A stretch of DNA of 64,000 nucleotides, taken from positions 806,001 to 870,000 of the forward strand of contig NZ_FWXV01000002.1 in assembly GCF_900176515.1 (NCBI RefSeq), written 5' to 3'. Positions 1 to 8,834 of this stretch are shown here, in pieces. The stretch's first letter is position 1. Every line of letters starts with the position of its first letter. This stretch comes from Kibdelosporangium aridum. Its GTDB lineage: Bacteria; Actinomycetota; Actinomycetes; Mycobacteriales; Pseudonocardiaceae. The notes under the pieces are model-generated. The model was given only the letters and a program-made list of their open reading frames with translations, made no database searches and was not told the origin of the DNA. A program made the position numbers and the translations under genes.

Positions 1-37
1 AACCGCCGTAGGTCTGCCCAGGTCCAGAAGTGGTCAT
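1..37 (-). CDS. nuoE: NADH-quinone oxidoreductase subunit E, N-terminal fragment
   Basis: Only the first twelve codons lie in the window. The ATG overlaps the nuoD stop in an ATGA junction, the usual coupling in this operon. Reading continues through the window edge as [12 protein letters not shown]. Identity as nuoE (24-kDa 2Fe-2S subunit of complex I) rests on its position directly after nuoD in the standard nuoA-N order, not on any domain visible here. Confidence 0.7.
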   Translation of the reverse strand, partial: MTTSGPGQTYGG

Positions 38-1395
38 CGGTCCACACCGCCCATGACTGGATCGATCGAAGCGACCGCGGCGATCAGGTCCGCGATCAGC
101 CCGCCCTCGGCCATGGCGGGCATTGCCTGCAGGTTCACGAAGCTTGGTTCGCGGGCGTGCACGCGCAGCGGCCTGGTGCCGCCGTCGGAGACCAGGTGGT
201 AGCCGAGCTCGCCGCGCGGCGACTCGATCGGCTGGTACACCTGGCCCGCGGGCACCTGGAAGCCCTCGGTGACCAGCTTGAAGTGGTGGATCAGCGACTC
301 CATCGACTGGCCCATGATCTTGCGGACGTGCTCGAGCGAGTTGCCCATCCCGTCCGGGCCGATGGTCAGCTGCGCGGGCCACGCGACCTTCTTGTCCTCG
401 ACCATGACCGGGCCCGGCTCGAGCAGCTTCATCGTCTGCTTGATGATCTTGAGCGACTGGGACATCTCCTCCATGCGGATGAGATAACGCGCCCAGCAGT
501 CGGCGTCGGTGGACGTCGGGACCTCGAAGTCGACCTCGTCGTACGCCAGGTACGGCTCGATCTTGCGCTGGTCCCACGCCAGACCCGCGGACCGCAGCAC
601 CGGGCCGGTGATACCGAGCGCCAGGCAGCCGTCCAGCGGCAGGTAGCCGACGTTCTTCAAGCGGTTGCGCCACACAGGCTGTCCAGTGAACAGCTTGTGG
701 TACATGGCGATGCGCTCTTCCATCGTCTTGACGAACTTGGTCAGGTAGTCCTTCCAGTCCTCCGGAAGGTCCTGAGCCACACCGCCAGGACGGATGAACG
801 CGTGGTTCATCCGCAGGCCGGTGATGTACTCCAGCGTGTGCAGCAGCACCTCGCGCTCACGGAAGCCAAGCGCGGCAGCGGTCGTGGAGCCGAGCTCCAT
901 ACCGCCGGTGGCCAGGTACACGAAGTGCGACGAGATCCGGTTGATCTCCAGCAGCAGCTGGCGGATCAGCTGCGCGCGGCGCGGAGCCTCGATGCCCAGC
1001 AGCTTCTCGACACCCATGCAGTACGCGGCTTCGTGCGACAGCGGAGCCAGGTAGTCAGTGCGCGTGATGAACGTGACGCCCTGCGTCCACGTCCGGTACT
1101 CGCAGTTCTTCTCGATCCCGGTGTGCAGGTAGCCGATCACCGCACGGGCCTGGGTGACGGTCTCGCCCTCGATCTCGATCACCAGGCGGAGCACGCCGTG
1201 CGTGGACGGGTGCTGCGGGCCCAGGTTGATCACCATGCGCTCGTCGTGCGTGGCGTCCTCGAGCACCTGGTCCCAGTCGCCACCGGTCAGCGTGTAGACC
1301 GGTCCCTCGGTGGTCTGCCTCGGTTCGGCGGCGTACGGGTCGCCGGTGGCGGCGCTCGCGTCGGGTGTGGTGGCGTCAGTCGGGTTAGTGGTCAC
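34..1395 (-). CDS. nuoD: NADH-quinone oxidoreductase subunit D
   Basis: 453 aa, the 49-kDa subunit of the peripheral arm of complex I, which helps form the quinone site next to NuoB. The family signature [15 protein letters not shown] is near residue 57, and the C-terminus has the [14 protein letters not shown] segment typical of the hydrogenase-large-subunit-like fold. The start is GTG, overlapping the nuoC stop by four bases (GTGA), so translation is probably coupled. The first 50 residues are a low-complexity Thr/Ala/Pro-rich extension common in actinobacterial NuoD. It is part of nuoA-B-C-D-E on the minus strand. Confidence 0.97.
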   Translation of the reverse strand: MTTNPTDATTPDASAATGDPYAAEPRQTTEGPVYTLTGGDWDQVLEDATHDERMVINLGPQHPSTHGVLRLVIEIEGETVTQARAVIGYLHTGIEKNCEYRTWTQGVTFITRTDYLAPLSHEAAYCMGVEKLLGIEAPRRAQLIRQLLLEINRISSHFVYLATGGMELGSTTAAALGFREREVLLHTLEYITGLRMNHAFIRPGGVAQDLPEDWKDYLTKFVKTMEERIAMYHKLFTGQPVWRNRLKNVGYLPLDGCLALGITGPVLRSAGLAWDQRKIEPYLAYDEVDFEVPTSTDADCWARYLIRMEEMSQSLKIIKQTMKLLEPGPVMVEDKKVAWPAQLTIGPDGMGNSLEHVRKIMGQSMESLIHHFKLVTEGFQVPAGQVYQPIESPRGELGYHLVSDGGTRPLRVHAREPSFVNLQAMPAMAEGGLIADLIAAVASIDPVMGGVDR

Positions 1396-2132
1396 GAGTA
1401 AGACCTCCGCTGGTCGGGCGGTGGGATCTCCGCGCCCTTGTACTCAACCGGGATGCCGCCGAGCGGGTAGTCCTTGCGCTGCGGGTGGCCGTCCCAGTCG
1501 TCCGGCATGAGGATCCGGGTCAGCGCCGGGTGGCCGTCGTAGACGATCCCGAACATGTCCCAGGCTTCGCGCTCCTGCCAGTCGGCCGTCGGGTAGACCT
1601 CGACGACGCTCGGCACGTGCGGGTCCTCGACATCCAGCGCGACCTCGAGGCGGATCCGGCGCCGATACGTCATCGATGTCAGGTGGTAGACCGAATGCAG
1701 CCGCTGCGGCACGTCGACGCCGTAGTCGACGCCGGAGACCGAACTGCACAGCTCGAAGCGCAGCGCGGGCTCGTCACGCAGGATCCGGCAGATCTTCAGC
1801 AGGTGTTCACGGGCGACGTAGTACGTGATCTCGCCGCGGTCGACTGTGACCTGCAGGAGCGCTTCGGCCGGGACGTTGCGGCGGGAGAACGCCGCCATCA
1901 TCTCGTCGGTGACCTCGTCGAACCAGCCGCCGTAAGGGCGCTCGGCCGGAGGCGGGCTGTACGCGGGCAGCCGCAGGCCGCCGAAGCCAGAGGTGTCACC
2001 GGAGTCGGAGACACCGAACATGCCCTTGCGGGACTTGCCCGCGACCACACCGGGTTTCGGGGCCGTGTCACGGGCTTCGAGGCCGGGCTCCGGCCGTTCA
2101 GCGCTCGACTGCTCGTCGCCTGGGGTAGTCAC
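1392..2132 (-). CDS. nuoC: NADH-quinone oxidoreductase subunit C
   Basis: 246 aa, the 30-kDa subunit of the complex I connecting arm. The diagnostic C-terminal block [16 protein letters not shown] followed by [19 protein letters not shown] is present. The N-terminal 75 residues are a charged, Pro-rich extension ahead of the conserved domain. GTG start; only three bases separate it from the nuoB stop, and its own stop overlaps nuoD. It is a separate subunit here, not fused to NuoD as in E. coli. Confidence 0.96.
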   Translation of the reverse strand: MTTPGDEQSSAERPEPGLEARDTAPKPGVVAGKSRKGMFGVSDSGDTSGFGGLRLPAYSPPPAERPYGGWFDEVTDEMMAAFSRRNVPAEALLQVTVDRGEITYYVAREHLLKICRILRDEPALRFELCSSVSGVDYGVDVPQRLHSVYHLTSMTYRRRIRLEVALDVEDPHVPSVVEVYPTADWQEREAWDMFGIVYDGHPALTRILMPDDWDGHPQRKDYPLGGIPVEYKGAEIPPPDQRRSYS

Positions 2133-2135
2133 CGC

Positions 2136-2696
2136 TCAGCCCTTCTTCTTGGCGTAGCGCTCGGAGGACGGGATCAGCTCGGCAGGCTGGAAGCCCTGCT
2201 CGGCCAGCTTCGCGGCCCGGCGGGCACCCAGCGGCTCCTCGGAGATCCGCTGGTGCAGCTTGAGGATCGCGTCGAGCAGCATCTCCGGGCGCGGCGGGCA
2301 ACCAGGCAGGTAGATGTCGACCGGGACGACGTGGTCGACACCCTGCACCACCGCGTAGTTGTTGAACATGCCACCGGACGAGGCGCAGACACCCATCGCG
2401 ATGACCCACTTGGGCTCGGGCATCTGGTCGTAGATCTGGCGCAGGACCGGGGCCATCTTGTTGGTGACCCGGCCGGCCACGATCATCAGGTCGGCCTGCC
2501 TAGGGCTGGCGCTGAAGCGCTCCATGCCGAACCGGGCGTAGTCGTAGCGGGCGCCACCGACGGTCATCATCTCGATCGCGCAACAGGCAAGACCGAACGT
2601 GGCGGGCCACACGGAGTTCTTCCGTGCCCAGTTCACCAGCTTTTCCAAGCCGGCCAGCATGACTCCGTTGGGGAGGAGCTTCTCTTCGATTCCCAT
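2136..2696 (-). CDS. nuoB: NADH-quinone oxidoreductase subunit B
   Basis: 186 aa; holds the terminal 4Fe-4S cluster N2 that passes electrons to menaquinone. Cluster ligands are visible in [10 protein letters not shown] (two adjacent Cys), MGVCASSGG and [12 protein letters not shown] place the start at the ATG of [11 protein letters not shown], which has an AGAGGGG ribosome binding site; the reading frame stays open 35 codons further upstream, but that stretch is the nuoA 3' end in another frame. The C-terminus is a short Lys-rich tail. Confidence 0.97.
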   Translation of the reverse strand: MGIEEKLLPNGVMLAGLEKLVNWARKNSVWPATFGLACCAIEMMTVGGARYDYARFGMERFSASPRQADLMIVAGRVTNKMAPVLRQIYDQMPEPKWVIAMGVCASSGGMFNNYAVVQGVDHVVPVDIYLPGCPPRPEMLLDAILKLHQRISEEPLGARRAAKLAEQGFQPAELIPSSERYAKKKG

Positions 2697-2706
2697 GCTT
2701 GCCCCT

Positions 2707-3114
2707 CTAGTTCCAGTCCAGTCCGCCGCGGCGCCAGACATACGCGTAGGCGAAGCCGACGGTCGCGATGAACAGGACGATCTCCACCAGGCCGAACGCA
2801 CCCAGAGCGTCCGCGGTGACCGCGAACGGGTAGAGGAAGACCATCTCGATGTCGAACAGGATGAACAGCATCGCGGTCAGGTAATAGGCGACCGGAACGC
2901 GGCCGCCGCCGACAACCGGCTGCGGTGACGGTTCGATGCCGCACTCGTACGCCTCGAGCTTCGCCCGGTTGAACCGCTTGGGCCCGACCAGTGCGCCGAG
3001 CGTGGCCGAGACCCCCGCGAACAGCGCTCCCAGTGCGAGCAGGAACACCAACGGAAGGTACGAGCCGAGTTCCGAACCACCGCTCTGTGCCAGCACGCTC
3101 ACGCCGTCGACCAT
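2707..3114 (-). CDS. nuoA: NADH-quinone oxidoreductase subunit A
   Basis: 135 aa, small membrane subunit of complex I with three transmembrane helices (about residues 17-39, 72-95 and 100-122). The conserved loop [11 protein letters not shown], with the single Cys that becomes accessible in the inactive enzyme, and the [13 protein letters not shown] helix identify it. The chosen ATG ([10 protein letters not shown]) is preceded by GGAAAGGA; longer in-frame starts lack the motif. It is the first gene of the nuo operon, so the upstream Rex-type operators and the 830-bp leader region belong to it. Confidence 0.96.
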   Translation of the reverse strand: MVDGVSVLAQSGGSELGSYLPLVFLLALGALFAGVSATLGALVGPKRFNRAKLEAYECGIEPSPQPVVGGGRVPVAYYLTAMLFILFDIEMVFLYPFAVTADALGAFGLVEIVLFIATVGFAYAYVWRRGGLDWN

Positions 3115-3158
3115 TGACAACGCCGTCCTTTCCCCGCGCATCGATCGCCCTCGTCGGC

Positions 3159-3164
3159 ACCCTA
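3159..3164 (-). promoter_or_regulatory. possible nuoA -10 element
   Basis: The minus strand reads TAGGGT about 45 bases upstream of the nuoA ATG, fitting the actinobacterial TAnnnT pattern. I see no convincing -35 box. It is the best -10 candidate between the Rex-type sites and the gene. Confidence 0.3.
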
Positions 3165-3189
3165 AGGGGTCTTGCTCACACCCCTGGCG

Positions 3190-3205
3190 GTTAGGCACGC
3201 CTAAC
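3190..3205. repeat. palindrome upstream of nuoA
   Basis: GTTAGGC and GCCTAAC form perfect 7-bp arms around AC, 76-91 bases before the nuoA start. It is a likely protein-binding site. The TTAGG/CCTAA ends recall DtxR/IdeR iron boxes, but the arm spacing is shorter than the 19-bp consensus, so the ligand is unknown. Confidence 0.5.
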
Positions 3206-3261
3206 AAGCCATGCCATTCCCCGCCCTTTCGGGCCCCGACCAGCGCGAACGCTTGTCGCCG

Positions 3262-3285
3262 AGCTTGTGAAAGTCTTCACAAGCT
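3262..3285. promoter_or_regulatory. Rex operator 1 upstream of nuoA
   Basis: Contains TTGTGAA-AGTC-TTCACAA, matching the Streptomyces Rex operator consensus (TTGTGAA-N4-TTCACAA). The inverted repeat extends to perfect 10-bp arms. Rex is encoded in this window, and nuo is a known Rex target in S. coelicolor. The site lies about 150 bp upstream of the nuoA start. Confidence 0.85.
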
Positions 3286-3296
3286 GTCTCGTGAAG

Positions 3297-3314
3297 CTGT
3301 GAAGCGATTCACAA
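3297..3314. promoter_or_regulatory. Rex operator 2 upstream of nuoA
   Basis: Reads CTGTGAA-GCGA-TTCACAA, one mismatch from the Rex consensus. Its centre is 32 bp from operator 1, close to three helical turns, so two Rex dimers could sit on the same DNA face. Confidence 0.75.
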
Positions 3315-3543
3315 GACGTGACGGAAGTGTAGGACGTGCCTCACAAGAAGGAACCCCCAGGCCCAAGAACCCCAGATGTGAGCCCCATCGCAGACCGCAA
3401 ACCACCGCGCTCCCATAAGGGCCAGCGTGCGCAGGCCACGACCCGGCGTACTCGTGTGTGTGCAGGGGGCGGCCCGGCGTGCTGCCGTGAGCGCGGGCCG
3501 AGCGTCAGCGAGGCGCGGGTGAGCAGGGTGCGAACCAGCGTCG

Positions 3544-3659
3544 CGCGTGTCTGCCTTTGCGGCGTGGGAGTCGCTCCATCCGCGGCGCACGGCGGCGACC
3601 AGCCCGGCTGGTGGCGAGTCGGATGGAGGACTCACGCTTGCCGCAAAGGCGGACACGCG
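3544..3659. repeat. large palindromic element A
   Basis: A 116-bp near-perfect hairpin. Stem 3544-3562 pairs with 3641-3659 (one mismatch), 3574-3582 pairs with 3620-3628, and a central hairpin ACCAGC/GCTGGT closes at 3598-3612. The outer end is CGCGTGTC/GACACGCG. It lies in the gene-free stretch between menJ and nuoA; open frames across it (for example on the minus strand at 3505-3903) are not believable genes. It shares ends and central core with element B at 3763-3881. Confidence 0.8.
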
Positions 3660-3661
3660 GT

Positions 3662-3743
3662 AATTCGATTCGACCAACCCCGCTGGAACAGAAGGCAGCG
3701 GGAATTCGACTCAGCCAACCCCTGCTGGGGGTGAGAAGGCAGC
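3662..3743. repeat. 41-bp imperfect tandem duplication between the palindromes
   Basis: Two copies start at 3662 and 3703. Each begins AATTCGA, contains CCAACCCC(T)GCTGG and ends AGAAGGCAGC; a 3-bp indel separates them internally. The CCAnCCCC(T)GCTGG core resembles the central hairpins of the flanking palindromes, giving four related cores in 230 bp. Confidence 0.7.
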
Positions 3744-3762
3744 TTCCTTCGCCCGCGAGCCG

Positions 3763-3881
3763 GCGCGTGTCCACCATTCCGGCACGGTGAGTCAAACTGC
3801 TCGACTCGCTCCCAGCCCCGCTGGGTGCCGCCGTGCGCCGCTCGCGTTCAACACACCATGCCGGAGCCGGTGGACACGCGC
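3763..3881. repeat. large palindromic element B
   Basis: A 119-bp hairpin. GCGCGTGTCCACC at 3763-3775 pairs perfectly with 3869-3881, 3778-3789 pairs with 3854-3865 with one mismatch, and CCCAGC/GCTGGG at 3811-3825 forms the centre. It ends just before the menJ stop (3947), so it could also act as a menJ transcription end, but there is no T-tract. Confidence 0.8.
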
Positions 3882-3946
3882 GGTGCCCTTGCGGGTGCCG
3901 CATCGCTTCGCTCCGGGGCTTTGCCTTGGGGTGCTTTGTTTCGGGT

Positions 3947-5236
3947 TTAGCGGAGGTTGGGGGCGATTTTGCTGGCTACCGCGATCATCCGGTCCACGAC
4001 GTCCCCGTCCTTCGGGTCGAAGCAGCCGGACAGGCCCTTGTGGATCAGCGGGATCAGCGAATTCACGCGCAGCCCGTACTTGGTCGCGGCCCGCATGATC
4101 TTCGGCTTTCCGATGATCTTCGCGAAGATGTTGCCCAGGCGGTAATAGCCGCCGTACAGCTCACGCATCGCAACCGGGTAAGCCTGCAAAGCCCGCTCCC
4201 GCGAAGGCCCTTCCGCGCGAGCCAAAGCCTGAACAACGATCTCGGACGCGATCTTGGCCGACTCCATCGCCGACTGGATGCCCTCGCCGTTGAACGGGCT
4301 CACCATTCCGCCCGCGTCACCCAGCAGCAGCATCCCGTCGCGGTAGTGCGGGGTGCGGTTGAAGCCCATCGGCAGACCGGCCCCGCCGACCTTCCCGATC
4401 GCGTTCTCCTCGCGGAAGCCCCATTCCTCGGGCGTCCCGTCCAACCACTGCCGCAGCAAAGCCCGGTAGTCCGTGCTCCGGAAAGAAGAGGAGGTCGACA
4501 GCATTCCCAGGCCGACGTTCACCGTGCCGTCGCCGAGCGGGAAGACCCAGCCGTAGCCCGGCAGCAGTTTCGGGTTCGCGGGGTCGCTGCGGTCCCACAG
4601 TTCGAGGTGGCCTTCGATGAAGTCGTCCTTGGACCGCGGCGAGGAGTAGTAGCGCCGGACCGCTACTCCCATCGGGCGATTTTCGTGCTTGTCGATTCCG
4701 ACCGACAACGCCAGCCGGGCGGACACGCCGTCGCACGCCAACACCAGCGGCGCCGAGTACGTCACCTCGGTCTTGTCACGGCCGACACGAGCCCGAACCC
4801 CGGTCACCCGGCCGGTCCGGGACACAACAGCGCCGGTCACGGTCGTGTTCTGCTGCAGGCGGGCTCCGTCGCGCTCGGCCACCTTCGCGAGCAACTCGTC
4901 GAAGTCCTGACGGGTCCGGGAAACGCCGTAGGGCGGCATGGATGAAAGCTCTGGCCACGGCAGGTGCAGCTGCAGGTCACCGGTGATGATCCGCAGGGCG
5001 TTGTTGTGCACCCAGCCCGCTTCTTCGCTGGTGTCGATGCCCAGGTCGATCAGCTGCTTCACGCCGCGCGGGGTGAGCCCGTCGCCGCAGACCTTCTCGC
5101 GGGGGAACTGGGATTTCTCCAGCAGCAACACATCCACGCCCGCTCGGGCCAGGTACGCCGCGGCGGTTGATCCGGCTGGGCCCGCGCCGACGACGATCAC
5201 TTCGGCGTCGTCACCCGGGCGTCGTCGCGTACCCAC
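3947..5236 (-). CDS. menJ: menaquinone reductase MenJ / geranylgeranyl reductase family
   Basis: 429 aa FAD-dependent reductase of the geranylgeranyl-reductase family. By family and synteny (M. tuberculosis MenJ, close to menG and menD) it saturates one isoprene unit of menaquinone. Seen: N-terminal dinucleotide motif VVGAGPAGSTAAAYLARAG, the CGDGLTPRG segment, and the second FAD motif LLLGDAGGMVSPFNGEG. I chose the GTG at 5236 because AAGGGAG sits five bases before it; the 55 residues further upstream are not conserved-looking. A Rex-type operator overlaps the ribosome binding site. Geranylgeranyl-lipid reduction remains an alternative substrate. Confidence 0.85.
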   Translation of the reverse strand: MGTRRRPGDDAEVIVVGAGPAGSTAAAYLARAGVDVLLLEKSQFPREKVCGDGLTPRGVKQLIDLGIDTSEEAGWVHNNALRIITGDLQLHLPWPELSSMPPYGVSRTRQDFDELLAKVAERDGARLQQNTTVTGAVVSRTGRVTGVRARVGRDKTEVTYSAPLVLACDGVSARLALSVGIDKHENRPMGVAVRRYYSSPRSKDDFIEGHLELWDRSDPANPKLLPGYGWVFPLGDGTVNVGLGMLSTSSSFRSTDYRALLRQWLDGTPEEWGFREENAIGKVGGAGLPMGFNRTPHYRDGMLLLGDAGGMVSPFNGEGIQSAMESAKIASEIVVQALARAEGPSRERALQAYPVAMRELYGGYYRLGNIFAKIIGKPKIMRAATKYGLRVNSLIPLIHKGLSGCFDPKDGDVVDRMIAVASKIAPNLR

Positions 5237-5246
5237 AGCGGCTCCC

Positions 5247-5264
5247 TTGTGAATGGTTTCACGA
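5247..5264. promoter_or_regulatory. Rex-type operator overlapping the menJ ribosome binding site
   Basis: Reads TTGTGAA-TGGT-TTCACGA, one mismatch from the Rex consensus, ending 10 bases before the menJ GTG. It also lies 70 bp upstream of the divergent gene at 5334, so it could affect both. Confidence 0.6.
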
Positions 5265-5333
5265 TCTCCCCTTGGCGCAATTCTAGCTGCGTCGCGGACG
5301 TGACCTGGGACACCATGGGCACGGAGGTAACCC

Positions 5334-7328
5334 ATGACCTTGGACCGGTTGCGGTCGGCGTTATGGCAGACGCCGATTCCTACCTCGCCCCTGCCCCACA
5401 ACAGCTACCAAGAAGCGCTCGGCCTGAACCTGCTCGCGTTGGCGTTGCGACTGGAACACGTCGACCGGATGACCGAAGCGCTCACGTTGGTCGACTCCAC
5501 TCATATGACCCGCTCGGTCAGCATCGACATCAACCTCACCGTCCTCACCCCTGATCAGCTTCAGGCGTTGCGGACGGATCCCAACGCCACCAAGGCCCCA
5601 GAAACCGTGTGGCTGCCTGTAGCCCGTCAGGCCCGTACCGATCAGGCCCCGGTTGTCGTTCGTGACGCAACCAATGTGGTTCTGCCGCGTGCCACTCATG
5701 CGGAGACGTCCAATGCGTTGATCCAAGGCATGTCCAAGGCGTTCCGGATGTTCCTCGAAGCTGATCCGCGTACCGCTGACCCGGACGAGCCGCTCTACGG
5801 CATCCGCCGTGGCCTGCACCGGTCCCGCTGGCTGATCCAGGCCGCGATCGCGAACATGATCGACAAAGGCGTCCAGCCGCCGAGGACACCCGCCGATCAC
5901 GCGCCACGCCGGGGCGCCACTGACTCCGAGAGCATCCGGGAACGAGCCGAGCAGGCGATCGACCAGCTCTTCCCCGAGGACAGCGCTTTCCTGCGGCTGC
6001 TGGACATCGCGGCGTCGGAGTACCTGCTGGTGACGGAGGTTCCGACCAACAAGCCTCAGGTGTTCATGCAGTTCGACGCGCCCGTGATGCCCGCACGCTC
6101 GCAGGATCTACGGGACCGGGCGACGATCCGTCGTGGGCTGACGCCCCGGCACGAGTTCACCGTCCGGTACCAGACGGTCATCCCACGCGCGGTCGACTCG
6201 TACCACGTCACCATCGAAGTCCCCTCAGAGATCGCGGTCCGACGGTTCTTCCTGACCAGCGACGTGGACGGGCCCGCGCTGCGCACGCTGGTCAACGACA
6301 TCCGTGCGGTCGCGGACGAGTACGACGAGCTCAACTCCGTGTCGCCCAAGCTGCTTGAACAGGAGCTGCAGAGCATCGGGTCACGGCTCGCCGAGTTCGG
6401 CCGTCGTCGCCGTCTGGACCTCGACTCCTTCAAGACGTATCTAGAAGAGTGCTACGCGGGCTTCACCAACCGGCGGCCCTCGTTCTCCGCCAACGGCCAG
6501 CTGATCAGCTGGTTATCGGAGTTCTCGCAGAAGTACGAGGCCGACCACTACCGCAAACTCGCGGACGGTGTGTTCACCGCACCGATGTTGCGGCGGCTGG
6601 CCGACGACCTCGAAGCGTCCGATGTGGACAAGGACTTGTACGTGGACAACGACCCGAGGGACAACGCCGGGCACGCGCACTGGCGGCGCAGGCCATTCGG
6701 GTCTGATCCGCAGTCGGTCGAGCCGGTCGAGGCGAACCTGTACATCGCGTTGGTCGACGATCCGCCGTCCTTGGCTTCGAACGTGTCCAAGATGCTGCTC
6801 GCGGTCACCCTGCTCGTGCTCGCGTTCGGGGTGATCCTGCAACCCGATCTGTTCCGCGGCATCCTTTTCCTCGACGACTTCGGCGGCAGGCTCAAGCCGA
6901 ACTTCGACGAGCAGTCCCCGGTTTCGTCGGCCGACGCCGTCGTCACCGTTCTCCTGCTGGTGCCGGGTCTGCTGCTGGCCAGGCTCGACATCCCGTCAGC
7001 CCGGTCGGTTCTCGGTCAGCTCAGGCTGTTTCCCAGATACATCGCGTACGTGTCGATGACCATCGCGGGCGCACTCGCGCTGTTCGTGGCGGCGGCCCAA
7101 GCGAACGCACTGGCGTTGCCCTTCGAGATCGCGATCTGGCTGCTGGCTGTGCTCGCCGCCTCGATGGTCGCCAACAACGTGATCAACGCGGTGAAACGAC
7201 GAAGCCGCGTGCCGTTCAGCACGGTCAGCCCGAATTGGCTGATCGCGGAGCTGACCGGCGCTGTCGACCGCCGCAAACGGGACTGTGTCGTGAACTTCTC
7301 CACCCTGGGGCGTGATGCGCGTGTCTAA
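5334..7328 (+). CDS. unknown membrane protein, C-terminal four-helix region
   Basis: 664 aa; not recognised. The first 480 residues look soluble and cytoplasmic, with no signal peptide and a charged helical stretch around 330-440. The C-terminal part holds four hydrophobic segments near residues 482-503, 536-555, 569-590 and 598-620, and ends in a basic tail. ATG start with GGAGGT six bases upstream. It overlaps the next gene by 17 bases, so the two form a unit. It is divergent from menJ, with a Rex-type site between them. Base composition matches its neighbours, so there is no sign of recent transfer. Confidence 0.85.
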   Translation: MTLDRLRSALWQTPIPTSPLPHNSYQEALGLNLLALALRLEHVDRMTEALTLVDSTHMTRSVSIDINLTVLTPDQLQALRTDPNATKAPETVWLPVARQARTDQAPVVVRDATNVVLPRATHAETSNALIQGMSKAFRMFLEADPRTADPDEPLYGIRRGLHRSRWLIQAAIANMIDKGVQPPRTPADHAPRRGATDSESIRERAEQAIDQLFPEDSAFLRLLDIAASEYLLVTEVPTNKPQVFMQFDAPVMPARSQDLRDRATIRRGLTPRHEFTVRYQTVIPRAVDSYHVTIEVPSEIAVRRFFLTSDVDGPALRTLVNDIRAVADEYDELNSVSPKLLEQELQSIGSRLAEFGRRRRLDLDSFKTYLEECYAGFTNRRPSFSANGQLISWLSEFSQKYEADHYRKLADGVFTAPMLRRLADDLEASDVDKDLYVDNDPRDNAGHAHWRRRPFGSDPQSVEPVEANLYIALVDDPPSLASNVSKMLLAVTLLVLAFGVILQPDLFRGILFLDDFGGRLKPNFDEQSPVSSADAVVTVLLLVPGLLLARLDIPSARSVLGQLRLFPRYIAYVSMTIAGALALFVAAAQANALALPFEIAIWLLAVLAASMVANNVINAVKRRSRVPFSTVSPNWLIAELTGAVDRRKRDCVVNFSTLGRDARV

Positions 7329-8757
7329 CGTGACCCGGCAGTACCCCGCGCTCGCCAAGATCGCCGCACGGGCCGCCGGTTCGGCGAGCCCGGCGATCCA
7401 GTTCAGCGTCGGGCATTTCGCGGACGAACAGCCCGAACACCAGCCACCGCAAGGCGTCGGCGAGATCCTGTCGGTCCGGATCGGTGGCGTCGGCTTCCAG
7501 CTGCACACCTGGTCGCCGGTAACGCCCGGCTACCCGCCCGCCGGAGTGATCGCCGACGAGCTCGGCGCCGGCCGGTTCGGCGGCAGCGTGATGATCAACC
7601 CGGATTTCCTGTACGACTCCGCGCACAGCACGGAGATCCTGCTGACCCTCGGGCACGACTCGTGGCGCCCGGACTACGCCGACTCGCTGATGGTCACGCT
7701 GGCGTACAAGGTGATGACCACGGCTGCGGGCGGTGAGGTGCCGATCTTGTTCCTGCAGTCGCCGGTTGCTCCGTTCAAGGATCCCCCGCCGCGCTTCCGG
7801 GTCGACGGTTCGGGCGAGGCTCCCCGCGTGTCCAACGGGTTGGCGCTACGCATGCTGATCGCTTTGGACACGGGCAATCCGCGCAAGCGCTTGGCGTTGG
7901 TGCGCAACATCGCTTGGATGGCGGCCGAATACGGCATGGGCCTGCAGGTCACCGACCGCCGGTTCGGCCGGGTCCGCGGCGAATGGTGGTCGGTGCTGCG
8001 GCACGAGCCGGACATCTACCAGCGCAAGAAAACCGAGCTCTTCGGCTGGGCACCGGACGGCGTCCCGGACTGCGCCCAGCTGCTGACGTTCGTCGGGCCC
8101 GCCAGGATCGGGGCCTCCGCGGCGATCGCGGCGGACTTGTTGGCTCGCAACATCGGCCTGCTGTCCATCTCCGAGGCGACGTTGCAGGAAGTCGCGTTCG
8201 TCAACGTGGTCGTGCCAGTTGCCCCGGCACGCAAGGGATCCACGGCGGCGTCCGGAAAATGCCTGCCCATCAGCGCTGGGCTCGGCGCGCTCGCCCGCGA
8301 CTGCGGTTTGACCGCACGGCGTGGCGCCCGGCGTACGGGCCGGATCGAAGACACACCCGCGACGGACTACCGACTGCTGCGGACCGGCCCAGTCGATCCA
8401 CATGTCGGAGAACCGGACGACGCCGTGTTCCGGCCGATATGGGTTTCGTGGCAACTGCCTTCCTCGCGTGACGTTCCAGAAATGGTGTTCGCTCATCTGC
8501 TCGCTGACGAACACGTTGTCGACGGACGTGTTGACTACACACGTGCCCGGCTCGCCCCCAACGGCAAAGTCAGAGGCAGAGCCAAGATCTCCGTCGCGCT
8601 GGACCCGGCGATCGACCGGGTCGACGTCCCCGCCCGGCTGTCCGACCTGTGTTCCCAGGTCGAACGGGACGTGCTCACGCACCTGCTCGGCGACGGGGAG
8701 GTGTTGCGGACAGTCGAGCTGACCATCGCGTGGCGGGAACGCTGGGTCAGCCGCTGA
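7312..8757 (+). CDS. unknown soluble protein, partner of the preceding gene
   Basis: 481 aa; not recognised. No signal peptide or transmembrane segment is visible. Features include a Gly-rich N-terminal third (SVRIGGVGFQLHTWSP), a central Arg/Trp-rich part and a C-terminal half with Asp/Arg-rich patches. The start overlaps the end of the upstream membrane protein gene; either GTG 7312 or ATG 7315 could serve, both behind a weak CTGGGG. The tight overlap suggests the products act together, perhaps as a cytoplasmic factor working on a membrane partner, but no function can be named. Confidence 0.85.
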   Translation: MMRVSNVTRQYPALAKIAARAAGSASPAIQFSVGHFADEQPEHQPPQGVGEILSVRIGGVGFQLHTWSPVTPGYPPAGVIADELGAGRFGGSVMINPDFLYDSAHSTEILLTLGHDSWRPDYADSLMVTLAYKVMTTAAGGEVPILFLQSPVAPFKDPPPRFRVDGSGEAPRVSNGLALRMLIALDTGNPRKRLALVRNIAWMAAEYGMGLQVTDRRFGRVRGEWWSVLRHEPDIYQRKKTELFGWAPDGVPDCAQLLTFVGPARIGASAAIAADLLARNIGLLSISEATLQEVAFVNVVVPVAPARKGSTAASGKCLPISAGLGALARDCGLTARRGARRTGRIEDTPATDYRLLRTGPVDPHVGEPDDAVFRPIWVSWQLPSSRDVPEMVFAHLLADEHVVDGRVDYTRARLAPNGKVRGRAKISVALDPAIDRVDVPARLSDLCSQVERDVLTHLLGDGEVLRTVELTIAWRERWVSR

Positions 8758-8834
8758 CGTGACCTGTTGGCGAAGAAGGCTTGTGAGCAATCAGACCTAG
8801 GGCCCTTGCGGGCGCATGATCAACGCCGCTAGAA

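Noticed and set aside
157-1401. Plus-strand open frame of 414 codons
   Set aside because: It is antisense to nuoD and rich in Arg/His/Gln from GC-biased codons, with no conserved domain.
3190-3205. Iron box (DtxR/IdeR) at the palindrome before nuoA
   Set aside because: Arms resemble TTAGG/CCTAA but are spaced by four bases instead of the nine in the 19-bp consensus.
3309-3903. Several 100-130-codon frames in the menJ-nuoA gap
   Set aside because: They cross the large palindromes, use all frames equally and show no ribosome site or family motif.
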